64,000 nt of DNA from DASPLX01 sp035627375 (GTDB taxonomy: Bacteria > Pseudomonadota > Gammaproteobacteria > Burkholderiales > Burkholderiaceae_D): the NCBI GenBank assembly GCA_035627375.1, contig DASPLX010000034.1:12358-76357 (forward strand), given 5' to 3'. The first letter of the stretch is position 1; each line of letters begins with the position of its first letter. The notes under the pieces were generated by a model. The model worked only from the letters and a program-made list of their open reading frames with translations. It made no database searches and was not told the origin of the DNA. The translations under genes were made by a program, and so were the position numbers. This document shows, one piece after another, positions 35,711 through 44,997 of this stretch.

Positions 35711-37144
35711 ATGTCTTCCTCCATCGCGACGCACGAGACGCGCCGTGCAGCCATCCTGAAAGAAGCGCGCGCCCTGTGGGCGCTGGCCTGGCCGGTATTG
35801 ATCGGCCAGCTGGCGACGGTCGGCATGTCGGTCGCCGACGTCGTCATGACCGGGCACCTGAGCGCGGCCGACCTGGCCGCCGTATCGCTCGGCGCATCGA
35901 TCTGGGCCATCATCCTGGTGGCCGCGATGGGCGTGATGATGGCGATCAACGCCGTCGTCGCGCACGAGATCGGGGCCGAACGCCATGACCGCGTGCCGCA
36001 TGTGGTGCGGCAGGCCCTGTGGAAAGGCCTCGGCGTCGGCCTGGCGGCGTGCGCGCTGATGAACGCCGCGACCATCATCTTCGATCATCTCCAGCTCGAA
36101 CCCGCGGTCGCCGCCAAGGCCGCCGCCTTCGTGCACGTGATCAGCATCGGCATGCCGGCGTTCGCGATGTTCCGCGCGCTGTACGGCTATAGCGTCAGCA
36201 TCAATTACAGCAAACCGATCATGGTGATCGCGCTCGGCGCGCTCGCCTACAACGTGTTCGTCAACTGGCTCCTGATCTACGGCCACTGGGGATTTCCCAA
36301 GCTGGGAGCGGTCGGTTGCGCGGTCGCCACAGGCACCGGGCTGTGGCTGACTCTGGCCGCGATGATCTTCTGGATACGCCGCGCGCCGCAATACCGGCCG
36401 ACCTATCCCTTCACGCATTGGGAGTGGCCGAACAAGCGCGAGATCGCATCGATGCTGAAAATGGGCCTGCCGATCGGCATCACTTATTTCGCGGAAGTCA
36501 GCGCCTTCGGCGCGGTCGGCTTGCTGGTGGCGCGCTTCGGCGTCGTCACGGTCGCGGCCCACCAGATCGCCCTGAATTTCTCCTCGCTGGTCTTCATGGT
36601 TCCGCTGTCGTTCGGCATCGGCCTGATCACGCGCGTCGGCCAGGCGCTCGGCGAAGGCGATCCGCTGCGCGCCCGCTTCGTGGCCTGGGTCGGCATCGGC
36701 TTGTCGCTGGCGTTCGCCGTGGCATCGGCGGCGTTCATCGCCGTCTTCCGCTACCAGATCGCGGCGGCCTATACCTCCGATCCCGCGGTGCAGGAGTTGA
36801 CCGTGCACCTGCTGCTGTTCGCCGCGCTGTTCCAGCTGTCCGACGCGGCCCAGGTGGCGGCGTCGAGCGCGATCCGCGGCTACAAGGTGACGCGGCCGCC
36901 GATGGTGATCCACCTCGCGGCATTCTGGGGCTTCTCGCTGCCGGTCGGCTGCGTGCTCGGGTTGGCGCCGTCCTGGTTGTCGTTCGCGCCGGCGGCGCCG
37001 ATGGCGGCCACCGGTTTCTGGATCGGCCTGGTGCTCGGGTTGACGGTGGCGGCGGTGCTGCTGGTGTGGTTCCTGCATTGCTTGTCGCGGCGGCGCATCG
37101 GCGCGGCGCGCGAGCTTACTTGTCCGAACCCCATTGCATCCTGA
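35711..37144 (+). CDS. MATE-family multidrug/sodium antiporter (NorM-like)
   Basis: 477 residues with twelve hydrophobic segments and two MATE halves. N-terminal half: LAWPVLIGQLATVGMSVADVVMTGHLS; second half: GLPIGITYFAEVSAFGAVGLLVARFGVVTVAAHQIALN. Exports cationic drugs in exchange for Na+ or H+. Its last 29 bases overlap, tail to tail, the reverse-strand binding-protein gene. Confidence 0.93.
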   Translation: MSSSIATHETRRAAILKEARALWALAWPVLIGQLATVGMSVADVVMTGHLSAADLAAVSLGASIWAIILVAAMGVMMAINAVVAHEIGAERHDRVPHVVRQALWKGLGVGLAACALMNAATIIFDHLQLEPAVAAKAAAFVHVISIGMPAFAMFRALYGYSVSINYSKPIMVIALGALAYNVFVNWLLIYGHWGFPKLGAVGCAVATGTGLWLTLAAMIFWIRRAPQYRPTYPFTHWEWPNKREIASMLKMGLPIGITYFAEVSAFGAVGLLVARFGVVTVAAHQIALNFSSLVFMVPLSFGIGLITRVGQALGEGDPLRARFVAWVGIGLSLAFAVASAAFIAVFRYQIAAAYTSDPAVQELTVHLLLFAALFQLSDAAQVAASSAIRGYKVTRPPMVIHLAAFWGFSLPVGCVLGLAPSWLSFAPAAPMAATGFWIGLVLGLTVAAVLLVWFLHCLSRRRIGAARELTCPNPIAS

Positions 37145-37898
37145 TTCTCGAGAGCGTGCCGTTTTTTTCCAGGCGCTGGAATGCGGCTTCCAATGATTTC
37201 TCGACGCCCGGGGCGGCGCGCTTGCTGACCCCGAAATAGACCGGATCGGCCGCCAGCACGAAGGAATGCATCGCCAGCTCCTGGAATTCCGGGTTGGTCT
37301 GCAGTTGGTAGGCGACGTAGTTCTGGTCTTCGAAGAAACCGAGATTGCGGCCTCCCGCGGTTTTCTTGGCCAGCAGCGCGCCTTGCGGCACCGCGTCGAA
37401 ATGGCGGGCGAAGGTCGCATCGCCGGCCAGGCGGCTGTCGAATGCTTCCGAGTATTTCGCGTCCTTCTGGATGCCGATCGGCAGCCGTGTCCGGGCCGAG
37501 GCCTTGAGCAATTCGTCGAGGTTCGAGATCGGCAATTCCAGATGTTCGCGACGCACCACCAGCACGCGCCGCGAGATGCGTTCCGGCCCGACGAAATGCA
37601 TGAACGCTTCGCGGTCCGGCGTACGCGTCAGGTTCGCCATCATGTCGATCTGCCCGGTTTCCATGTAGAGCAGCGCGCGCGACCACGGCAATTCGACGAA
37701 CTCGATGTCGAAACCGGCTTCCTTGACGACGGCTTCCGCCAGTTGGACATCGAGGCCGGTCCAGCGGCCGTCCTTGAGAAAATAATTCGGCGCGAATTGC
37801 GTGACGCGCAGCCTGATTTTTTCCGCTGCCGATGCCGCTCCGTCCGGTACGGAAAGCGCGAGGCCGAGCACAACGATGAACCCCGCCAGAACGCGCAT
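37116..37898 (-). CDS. Periplasmic amino-acid-type solute-binding protein (SBP_bac_3)
   Basis: 260 residues with a signal peptide ending about ASAAE, then the family-3 solute-binding fold (FAPNYFLKDGRWTGLDVQLAEAVVKEAGF, ELPWSRALLYMETGQIDMMANLTRT). No ABC permease or ATPase gene is nearby, so it may be an orphan sensor or scavenger. Related orphan proteins sit next to kinases or cyclases. The ATG at 37898 follows GGGAGAAAGC. Confidence 0.88.
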   Translation of the reverse strand: MRVLAGFIVVLGLALSVPDGAASAAEKIRLRVTQFAPNYFLKDGRWTGLDVQLAEAVVKEAGFDIEFVELPWSRALLYMETGQIDMMANLTRTPDREAFMHFVGPERISRRVLVVRREHLELPISNLDELLKASARTRLPIGIQKDAKYSEAFDSRLAGDATFARHFDAVPQGALLAKKTAGGRNLGFFEDQNYVAYQLQTNPEFQELAMHSFVLAADPVYFGVSKRAAPGVEKSLEAAFQRLEKNGTLSRIRMQWGSDK

Positions 37899-38046
37899 GC
37901 TTTCTCCCTTCGAGTCGACCAGGCAGTTTCGCATGCGTCCGGCGAAAATTCCACATGGGCGCGCGCCGGTGTTGCGGGCTGCGCAAGCCTTGAATCGACC
38001 CGCGAATCGCTCTACGATCTGCCATCGCCGCCTTTTCTATCCAAGC

Positions 38047-39279
38047 ATGAAATCTTCGACAAATATCCTGGCCGGCGCCGTGCTCGGCATGGCGGTCGGC
38101 ACGAGCGCCCATGCGCTCGATCTGCGCGGCTTGCTCGATGCCCGCATCGTCGCCGCCGATGCCCGGCACGGCTGGACCCGCGACGGCCTCGGCAAGATGC
38201 GCTACGACCAGGCTTCGGACGGCATCCGCCTGGGGCAAGCCTTCGTGCGCGCCGACGGTGAGCCGCTCGACGCGGTGACGGTATCCGTCGTGCTGAGCGC
38301 CGCGGACGACCGGCATGGAGCGCTCGATGTCAACGAGGCATGGATCGGATGGAATCCGCTCCCTGCCGGTCCCTGGAAGACGCGCGTGAAGGCGGGCGCA
38401 TTCTTCCCGGCGACGAGCCTGGAGATCGATTACGACAGCGTCGGCTGGACGCCGGTCCGAACGGTTTCCAGCTCGGCGCTCAACAGCTGGATCGGCGAAG
38501 AATTGCGCACCAAGGGCATCGAATTCAACCTGTCGCGGCGCGGCCGCTTCGCCGGCTCGCCGCATGACGTCGGCTTCACCGTCGCGCTGTTCAACGGCAA
38601 CGATCCGGCCGGCACGCTGATCGCCTGGCGCGGCTGGGCGATCAGCGACCGCATCAGCGGCTTGTCTGAACCGTTGCGCCTGGCGGACCTGCCGGTCTAC
38701 CGGCCGGACGGCGCCATCGCGAAGCAGAGCCGGACCATCCATCTGTTCCGTGAGATCGACGGCCGGGCCGGATATTACGCCGGCGCGCAATACGCTTATG
38801 GCGAGCGGCTCGAAGCCGCCGTCCTGCATTACGACAACCGCGGCGATCCGCTGATCGTAAAGAATGGACAATACAGCTGGACCACGCGTTTCGACCACCT
38901 GAGCCTGCGCCTGCGTCCCGGCGGCGGCTGGGAACTGGCCATGCAGGCGATGCAGGGCTCGACCGTCATGGGACGGGCCGCCGTCCGGCTCGACTACGGC
39001 GCCTGGTATCTGCTCGCCAGCCATCCGCTCGGCGGCGGAACGGCGGCGCTGCGTTACGACCGGTTCCGGGCCCGGGAAGACGATATCCTGCCGTCCGATC
39101 CCAACGGCGAAGACGGCAGCGCCTGGGCGTTGGCCTACTCCTACCGCATCAACGACGCGCTGAGCCTGGTTGCCGAAGCGCTGCTGGTGCGCAGCACCCG
39201 GCCGGCGCGCGCGCTGGTCGGCGAGAATCCGCGCCTGACGGAACGCGGCGTGACGGCGGCGTTGCGCTGGCAGTTCTGA
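38047..39279 (+). CDS. Outer-membrane beta-barrel (porin-like) protein
   Basis: 410 residues. Signal peptide ending SAHA; mature part begins LDLRGLLDARIVAADARHGW and alternates amphipathic strands to a terminal aromatic residue (ALRWQF), the C-terminal signal for barrel insertion. Probably forms an outer-membrane channel; no named family recognised. Divergent from the solute-binding protein, 150 bp apart, so the two may share regulation and substrate. Confidence 0.75.
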   Translation: MKSSTNILAGAVLGMAVGTSAHALDLRGLLDARIVAADARHGWTRDGLGKMRYDQASDGIRLGQAFVRADGEPLDAVTVSVVLSAADDRHGALDVNEAWIGWNPLPAGPWKTRVKAGAFFPATSLEIDYDSVGWTPVRTVSSSALNSWIGEELRTKGIEFNLSRRGRFAGSPHDVGFTVALFNGNDPAGTLIAWRGWAISDRISGLSEPLRLADLPVYRPDGAIAKQSRTIHLFREIDGRAGYYAGAQYAYGERLEAAVLHYDNRGDPLIVKNGQYSWTTRFDHLSLRLRPGGGWELAMQAMQGSTVMGRAAVRLDYGAWYLLASHPLGGGTAALRYDRFRAREDDILPSDPNGEDGSAWALAYSYRINDALSLVAEALLVRSTRPARALVGENPRLTERGVTAALRWQF

Positions 39280-39298
39280 CCGCCGGCCTTCGGCTCGG

Positions 39299-40429
39299 CT
39301 ACTCGGACCAGGCCTCCAGCGCGGCGTTCTCGGCGGCGGGTGCGACTTGCGCCGGCGCCGCCTCCGTGCGCGGCGGCGCGGCCGCGGCCGCATGCGACGC
39401 GCGCTGCAATTGCTTGGGCGATCTGCCGAACCAGCGCTTGCAGGCGCGATGAAACGCGCTGGGCTCGGAGAATCCGAGCTGGAAGCTCAGCTTCTTCAGC
39501 GAGATCTGTCCGCCGCTCAGATACTGCTGCGCCATCGCGCGCCGCGTGTCGTCCACGATCCGGGTGAAATTGGTGCCTTCCTCGGACAGCCTGCGCTGCA
39601 GCGTGCGCTCGCTGATCATCAGCCGCTTCGCGACTTCCTCGCGCAGCGGTTCGCCCTTGGCCAGCATGCCGGCCAGGAGGCGCTGCACGCGCGCCGAGAA
39701 ACTCATGCTCGCGCGCTGCAGCAGCGCCGATTCGGCGAACATGCGCAAGGTCCAGTCGGCGGCCGCCGGCGGCGGCGTCGGGAACGAGATCCGGAGGTCG
39801 GCATCGGCGAATTCGACCGTATTGGCGGCGGCATCGAAATGCACCGGGCAGCCGAAGGCTTCCGCGATCGCCTGCGCTTGCGGCGGACGGGGATAGGCAT
39901 AGGTGACCAGCAGCGGCCTCAAGCCGTCGCACGCCGCCGCCGAGCGCAGGGTGCGCAACACCATCGACCAGACGAAATCGTAGCGCTGTCTCGGCACCGG
40001 CCGGATCCCGGCCGCCAGGCGCAGCGTGACGCGCGTGCTGGCGGGAGCGCGCTGGGGCAGGTGCTCGATCGCGCTCTGCACGGTCGGCGACAGCAGCGGC
40101 GTATAGCGCACCAGGTTGTCGATCGCCGTCTTGATGTCCGGCGACAGCAGCATGATATGTCCCATCAGGCCGAGCCAGCCGAGTTGATAGGGCGACGACA
40201 CGCGAAAGGCGATCAGCGGATCGCCCGAGCGCTGTGCCAGCGTCTCCCACAGATGGCTCAGCTTGTCCGACAGCGCGGCCGGATCGCTTTCGATGATCCC
40301 GGCCGCTCCGCCGGAGTCGATATCGCGGTCGAGGCCGGTCAACCGGAACAGTTCGTCGGCGTCGAAGCCGCAGGCCGCGAGGCGGGCCTTCATGCCGCGC
40401 ACCAGATCGCTTGCAGAGGAATAGCTCAT
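39299..40429 (-). CDS. AraC-family regulator with arabinose-binding-like N-terminus
   Basis: 376 residues. N-terminal domain of the type in OruR/ArgR-like AraC proteins (LFRLTGLDRDI, SPYQLGWLGLMGHIMLLSPDIKTAI), C-terminal double helix-turn-helix (RLMISERTLQRRLSEEGTNF, KLSFQLGFSEPSAFHRACKRW, FGRSPKQ) and a variable Ala-rich tail. Last gene of the reverse-strand run 44703-39299, 47 bp after the DUF2059 gene. May control the locus or lipid metabolism linked to the FadL barrel. Confidence 0.9.
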   Translation of the reverse strand: MSYSSASDLVRGMKARLAACGFDADELFRLTGLDRDIDSGGAAGIIESDPAALSDKLSHLWETLAQRSGDPLIAFRVSSPYQLGWLGLMGHIMLLSPDIKTAIDNLVRYTPLLSPTVQSAIEHLPQRAPASTRVTLRLAAGIRPVPRQRYDFVWSMVLRTLRSAAACDGLRPLLVTYAYPRPPQAQAIAEAFGCPVHFDAAANTVEFADADLRISFPTPPPAAADWTLRMFAESALLQRASMSFSARVQRLLAGMLAKGEPLREEVAKRLMISERTLQRRLSEEGTNFTRIVDDTRRAMAQQYLSGGQISLKKLSFQLGFSEPSAFHRACKRWFGRSPKQLQRASHAAAAAPPRTEAAPAQVAPAAENAALEAWSE

Positions 40430-40475
40430 CGTTTCCCTCCTGAAGAAGATTCCATGCTTCGTTGCCGGAGGCGGG

Positions 40476-41066
40476 TCACGGCGCGACGGCGCTGCGCAGC
40501 CGCATGCCGATACGCTGCTGCAGCTCTTGCAGTTTCGGATCGATGACGGGGCGCGTGTCGGCCGCGATCTTCTCGCCGAGCGACTTCTGCAATTCAGGCG
40601 CCAGGGCTTCGAACTTGCGTTTCACAGGCGATTCGAGCATCGCGATGATCTGCCGCAGTTCATCCTCGGAAAAGCGTTCCGCCAGGAGCGGCGCGACCGT
40701 CGACGGGATCAGCTTTTGCGCGCTGCCGGTCACGATCGGCGCGGAGTCTTCGAGGAATTTCTTCGCATCGGCGGCGATCTCGCGCAGCGCGGCGTCGCGC
40801 TTCTCCGGCGTGGCGCGGCCTTGCAGCATCGCGCGCGCCTGGTTGACGGCGTCGGCCACCGGTTCTTGCAGCATCGATTGCCCGAGCGTTTCCACGTGCC
40901 ACAGCTTGAGCAGGCGCTGCACCAGCTCTTGCTTGGCCGGCGTGATCGGCGCCGAAGCCGGCGCCGATGCCGGCTTGGCGTCGGCCGCGGCGGCCTGCAG
41001 GTTGGCGCAGAGCAGCGCGACGGCGAGGGCGGATTTCAGAACGGCTGCGGAAAATCTGTTCGGCAT
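40476..41066 (-). CDS. Exported DUF2059 protein
   Basis: 196 residues. Signal peptide ending QAAAA, a short Ala/Pro-rich stretch, then a helical DUF2059 domain with LLAERFSEDELRQIIAMLES and SPVKRKFEALAPELQKSLG. Periplasmic, function unknown. AGGAG precedes the ATG at 41066, 62 bp after the FadL-like gene, so one transcript. Confidence 0.8.
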   Translation of the reverse strand: MPNRFSAAVLKSALAVALLCANLQAAAADAKPASAPASAPITPAKQELVQRLLKLWHVETLGQSMLQEPVADAVNQARAMLQGRATPEKRDAALREIAADAKKFLEDSAPIVTGSAQKLIPSTVAPLLAERFSEDELRQIIAMLESPVKRKFEALAPELQKSLGEKIAADTRPVIDPKLQELQQRIGMRLRSAVAP

Positions 41067-41128
41067 GGCGGTCTCCTGTCGGTGATTCATACGATGTCGG
41101 TCCAAGGCGCTCGGCGGCGGACGCCGCC

Positions 41129-42772
41129 TCAAAAGCGCTGCGTGAAGCTCGCGCCCACGTAGCGCACGCGCAGGTCGCCGGCGACATCGAGGCCGGCGTA
41201 CGGGTTGTAAATGATGTTGAAGAAGTTGCTGCAGTTGAGGTTGCAATCGGTATTGGCCGGCACGTTGAACTTGCCGCGCATGTAGCTGGCGCCGACGTTG
41301 AGGTCGCGGCCGCCGCCGAGCTTCATGTTGAAGCCGAGGCTCATGACCTTGGTGTCCGGCAGCGGCGCGATCAGGTCGATCTTGTCGGCCGGCACCGAGC
41401 TCTTGCGCGGCTCGTAGCCGGCGCGCAGCGTGATCCGGCGGCTGAGTTCCGCCTGGATGCCGAAGCCCCAATGCACCACGTTGCGGTAGCCGCGCGGAAT
41501 CTTCAGCTGCGTCGCGTCGGCAAATCCGAACATGCGCGCCACTTCCAGCAGCCGGATGCTCTGGTCGAACTTGAAGGTCAGCGTGTCCCAGGCACGCCAG
41601 TTGGTGTAGTTGGCGTCGATGTTGAGCTGCAGCCGGCGCGTCGGCTTGAATTTCACGCCGATCTGCAAGTGGGCGGGAAACGGAATGACGGCGGTCATGT
41701 TGCCGCTTTGCGTTTCCGGTATCCGGTCCGGCAAGCCGAGCGTGGCCGCGATGATCGGCCCTTGCAGGCTCGCATAGAGTCCCTCGACGAACTTGCGCAC
41801 CATCGCCTCGGTGTTGAAGGTGTAGCGGCCGCTGTAGACGGTCTTCGATCCACCCTGGTAGACGATGCCGAGCGCGAAGCGGTCCGACGGTTCCCATAGC
41901 AAGCCGAGGTTGAGCGTCGGATCGACCGGCGAGGTCATCTCCATCTGCATCGCCGCCACTTTCTTGAAGGGATTCAGCCGGCCTTCCGGGCCGCCGCTGC
42001 ACAAGCCCACCGTGAGCGTGTCGATCGGATTGCCGCCGTCCTCCGGGCACCAGCCTCGCTGCGCCTTGCCGGTGATGCCGAGCAGGGGATTGGGCATGCG
42101 CATGTCGGTGTCGATCACGAACGCCGCATGCGCGATCGGCACCGCGGCGCCGACGCGCAGCGTGTCCGAGAACTTGTAGCCGATCGCCGGCGACAGGTAC
42201 ACGAGCCGCTGCAGCTGCACCACCTTGCCGTCGTAGCGGCCGGGATCGTTCGGATCCTTGCTGCGGTCGACCGAGAACGCCTGCGGGATATAGGACAGCG
42301 TCGCGAACGTGAACGGCGAGCCGGGGTTGTTGTACGCCAGGCCGAGGCCGGGAATGACGACCCCGGGCAGCTTCCACTTCAGCAAGCCGGCCACCGGCAG
42401 CAGCAGCCGCTGGCGCACCTTGCCGGTACGCGCGCCGTCGAGCGGATCGTCGGTCCAGCCGCCGATGTCGAAGCCGGGCGGTTGCGTGAACGAGGCGCCG
42501 GTGCGGATCGAGGCGCCCCAGAGGGTGAAAGTTTCCGACCTGCCTTCCATGCGCGCCAGGCCGGCCGGATTGAAGTGGATCGATTCGATGCCGGGCGGAT
42601 CGGCGGTGACCGCGTTGCCGAGCGACATGGCGGTGGCACTGGTGGCGAGATTCTCGGTCAACGCGGCATGCGCGGGCAGCGGCGCGCACGGCAGCAGTCC
42701 GGCCGCCAGCAAGGCGGCCAGCCTTGGTCCGCGGAACCGTCGATGCCGGCGGCGCTGGGAACGTCGTGTCAT
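41129..42772 (-). CDS. OmpP1/FadL-family outer-membrane protein
   Basis: 547 residues. Signal peptide ending AHAA, then the FadL hatch region: ALTENLATSATAMSLGNAVT and ADPPGIESIHFNPAGLAR, the N-P-A-G motif typical of FadL/TodX proteins. A long 14-stranded barrel ends in QRF with terminal phenylalanine. FadL proteins take up hydrophobic molecules by lateral diffusion. Here it sits between another barrel and a DUF2059 protein in the C39-peptidase cluster; it could deliver lipid or serve secretion. Start follows GGAGAGTGAC. Confidence 0.9.
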   Translation of the reverse strand: MTRRSQRRRHRRFRGPRLAALLAAGLLPCAPLPAHAALTENLATSATAMSLGNAVTADPPGIESIHFNPAGLARMEGRSETFTLWGASIRTGASFTQPPGFDIGGWTDDPLDGARTGKVRQRLLLPVAGLLKWKLPGVVIPGLGLAYNNPGSPFTFATLSYIPQAFSVDRSKDPNDPGRYDGKVVQLQRLVYLSPAIGYKFSDTLRVGAAVPIAHAAFVIDTDMRMPNPLLGITGKAQRGWCPEDGGNPIDTLTVGLCSGGPEGRLNPFKKVAAMQMEMTSPVDPTLNLGLLWEPSDRFALGIVYQGGSKTVYSGRYTFNTEAMVRKFVEGLYASLQGPIIAATLGLPDRIPETQSGNMTAVIPFPAHLQIGVKFKPTRRLQLNIDANYTNWRAWDTLTFKFDQSIRLLEVARMFGFADATQLKIPRGYRNVVHWGFGIQAELSRRITLRAGYEPRKSSVPADKIDLIAPLPDTKVMSLGFNMKLGGGRDLNVGASYMRGKFNVPANTDCNLNCSNFFNIIYNPYAGLDVAGDLRVRYVGASFTQRF

Positions 42773-42785
42773 GTCACTCTCCGGT

Positions 42786-43811
42786 CTACAGGCTCAGCGG
42801 CAAGCTCAGCCCGAGCGTGAAATTCGGCGAGTCGTTGGTGAGGCCGACGCCGACCGTGATGTTGAGCGTGGTTTTCGGCGAGATGCGGTAACCGAGGCCG
42901 AAATTGAGGATGCCGGCCGTCTGCGTCGTGGTCTTGATCGTCCTGCCGTCGCGGAAGCGCAGCTTGGAGCCGGCCGAAATCGATTCCTGCAGCGATATCG
43001 AGGTCGAGATGTCGTACGACAAGGCGTAGGCGAAACCGAGCCCGAAGCCGAAGCTCATCCCCGGCTCGACCCTGGTCAGGACGCGGCCGTTGCGGATCTG
43101 CGACAGGTGTTTCGCCGGCGCGCTATAGGTCAGGTTGATCGAGCCGAACAGCGCGACCGGATCGACGATATGGTTGAGATTCAGGCCGGCGCTCAGCGAG
43201 GCGACGCCGGAGCCGGTGGCCAGGCCCTTTTCGGCGTCGACCTTGAACGGGCTGCGTCCGGTGGGCAGGCGCAGCAGCGTGGTGGCCGTCGCCGAGGGAC
43301 GGCCGCGGCGGGTTTCTAGCGGTTGCCAGCGCAGGCCGAGGCCGATGTCGCCGACCGAGTGCGAGGTTCCTTCGTACGCCCGGTTCTGCGAATACTTGCT
43401 CACCAGCGGCAGGCTGATGCTGCCGGTCAGGTTGTTCTGGATGCCGTAGTCGACCGTCAGCGTGTTGGTGGCCGTGTGCGAACTGTCGTTCTCGATGCTG
43501 AACAGCGTGAGTTCGCCCGACGACAGGTCGGCGTTGATCCGTTCCTGACCGATGTAGGTGTAGCCGAAGTCGTAGGTTGCCTGCAGCCTGCCGCGCTTGA
43601 TCAGCGAGTATTGCTTGTCGACCGCCGTCAGGGTCTGCTTGAGCAAAGTCGATTGGTCGGCGTCGCCTTCCTTCGGCGCCAGGGCGTCGCGCGCGGCGCT
43701 GGCGCTGGCGGCGGCCGCGGGAGCGGCCGGCGTCGCGGCGGGCGGCTGCTGCGCCGCGGCCGGCAGCGCGAACAGGGCGGCGATCACTCCCAGCGGGGGA
43801 CGAATCTTCAT
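42786..43811 (-). CDS. Outer-membrane barrel protein, transporter-like
   Basis: 341 residues. Signal peptide ending AAAQ; a Pro/Ala-rich linker; a short helix (STLLKQTLTAVDKQYSLIKR); then amphipathic strands (LTVDYGIQNNLTGSISLPLV, GLRWQPLETRRG) up to the C-terminus LGLSLPLSL. Similar in style to 'phenol MetA-like' or generic transporter barrels. AAGGAG precedes the ATG at 43811. 13 bp before the FadL gene and 127 bp after the C39 peptidase: one operon. Confidence 0.75.
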   Translation of the reverse strand: MKIRPPLGVIAALFALPAAAQQPPAATPAAPAAAASASAARDALAPKEGDADQSTLLKQTLTAVDKQYSLIKRGRLQATYDFGYTYIGQERINADLSSGELTLFSIENDSSHTATNTLTVDYGIQNNLTGSISLPLVSKYSQNRAYEGTSHSVGDIGLGLRWQPLETRRGRPSATATTLLRLPTGRSPFKVDAEKGLATGSGVASLSAGLNLNHIVDPVALFGSINLTYSAPAKHLSQIRNGRVLTRVEPGMSFGFGLGFAYALSYDISTSISLQESISAGSKLRFRDGRTIKTTTQTAGILNFGLGYRISPKTTLNITVGVGLTNDSPNFTLGLSLPLSL

Positions 43812-43938
43812 GAGAACTCCTTGTCGATGATGAACTAACGGTGCCGATGCAAAAGCGCCGGCGAGGAAAACCCGGTCCGGCCGCTGATCGATGCGGCCGG
43901 ATTGCTTTCAAGGCGCGCGCCGGGCGTGCGCGATACGT

Positions 43939-44703
43939 TTAACGTCGGCGCAAATAACTGCCGCTGGCGCCCGAATGGAGGGCGCGTTCCAGCAGGTAGG
44001 CATTGCCCAGCGGCGCGAGGATGGCCCGGTCTTTAACGCGGTCCATATCGAATACGCCCAGCTCCCGGTCGGAGAGGGCGAGTTGTCCGGCCGGCGGACG
44101 GTTCTTCGGCGGGTAGACGATGAACAGGGTATTCCGGTCCCACAGCTTTCCGAATTCGTCGATCGGGATCACGATGTTGCCGGCCGATGGATCGGCGATG
44201 AACGCCAGGCCGTCGCGCACGCCGCGCAGCACGACGAAGTGCTTGAAGCCGGCATAGTCGATCGGCACGATGGCCGGATGTTCGAGCGTGAGCAAGTCCT
44301 TGACCTCGGCGCGAAAGCCCGCGCTGTCCACGTCGAGCGAAGCGACGTAGCGCTTCATGTCGAGCAGCGAAAAGCCGCGGCGTTCGATGATCTTCTGTTT
44401 CTCGCCGCGCTCGAGCATGCCTTCCATCGCCTGCTGTTCGCTGACGTCGATGCCGATGTGATGCTTGAGCAGGGTCACGAGCGCCGCCGAACCGCAGCTA
44501 TAGTCGTAGGCCTGGCGCACGATGTTGCGGTATTTCAATTCGGAAAACGGTTCGATCTCGACCGATTGCGCGACCGGGCCGGCGGCGGCCGCCGCCAGCG
44601 GGAGTTCGAACTGATTCTTCGGACGATCGGCCGGCTCATGCGTGGCCCATGCGCCGGAGCCGGCGATCAGGATGGCGATCGCGCCGAGCAACATTCCCAA
44701 CAT
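43939..44703 (-). CDS. Exported C39-family cysteine peptidase
   Basis: 254 residues. Residues 1-20 (MLGMLLGAIAILIAGSGAWA) form a signal peptide or anchor, so the enzyme faces the periplasm. The C39 catalytic set is present: C70 in QAYDYSCGSAALVTLL, H155 in GFKHFVVLRGV, D171 in FIADPSAGN. C39 peptidases normally sit in the cytoplasm fused to bacteriocin ABC exporters and cut after double-glycine leaders; this one is stand-alone and exported. It leads the operon with two barrels, while four exported proteins with double-glycine-like motifs are encoded 3.7 kb away. AGGAAGGGGAC precedes the ATG. Confidence 0.85.
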   Translation of the reverse strand: MLGMLLGAIAILIAGSGAWATHEPADRPKNQFELPLAAAAAGPVAQSVEIEPFSELKYRNIVRQAYDYSCGSAALVTLLKHHIGIDVSEQQAMEGMLERGEKQKIIERRGFSLLDMKRYVASLDVDSAGFRAEVKDLLTLEHPAIVPIDYAGFKHFVVLRGVRDGLAFIADPSAGNIVIPIDEFGKLWDRNTLFIVYPPKNRPPAGQLALSDRELGVFDMDRVKDRAILAPLGNAYLLERALHSGASGSYLRRR

Positions 44704-44997
44704 AGTGTCCCCTTCCTGTCGCGCCCGGCCTTCCCGCTCTTCGGCGCGATGTCTCTCGCGTTCCGATCTTGCCGGGAAGCGGCGCGGTAGCCGGTGAAGA
44801 TTTCGTATCGGCGGGCCGCCTTTTCCATCGGATCATGCGGCGCCGCAAGCTTGCTCAAATGTACGGGGAGAGCGGGACGGCGCTTTCATCCGTTCGGATG
44901 AATAAGGGTTGTGCGAGGTCAATCGCCTACGTCGCGCCGGTAAGCAGATGTAACAGAGCGAGGACGTCTTTCCCCGCAAAAATGAACAGGAAAGATT

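Noticed and set aside
44704..44997. A further CCACTAG operator before the C39 peptidase
   Set aside because: No copy of the box is present, so control of the reverse-strand operon by the MalT-like regulator is not supported from sequence alone.
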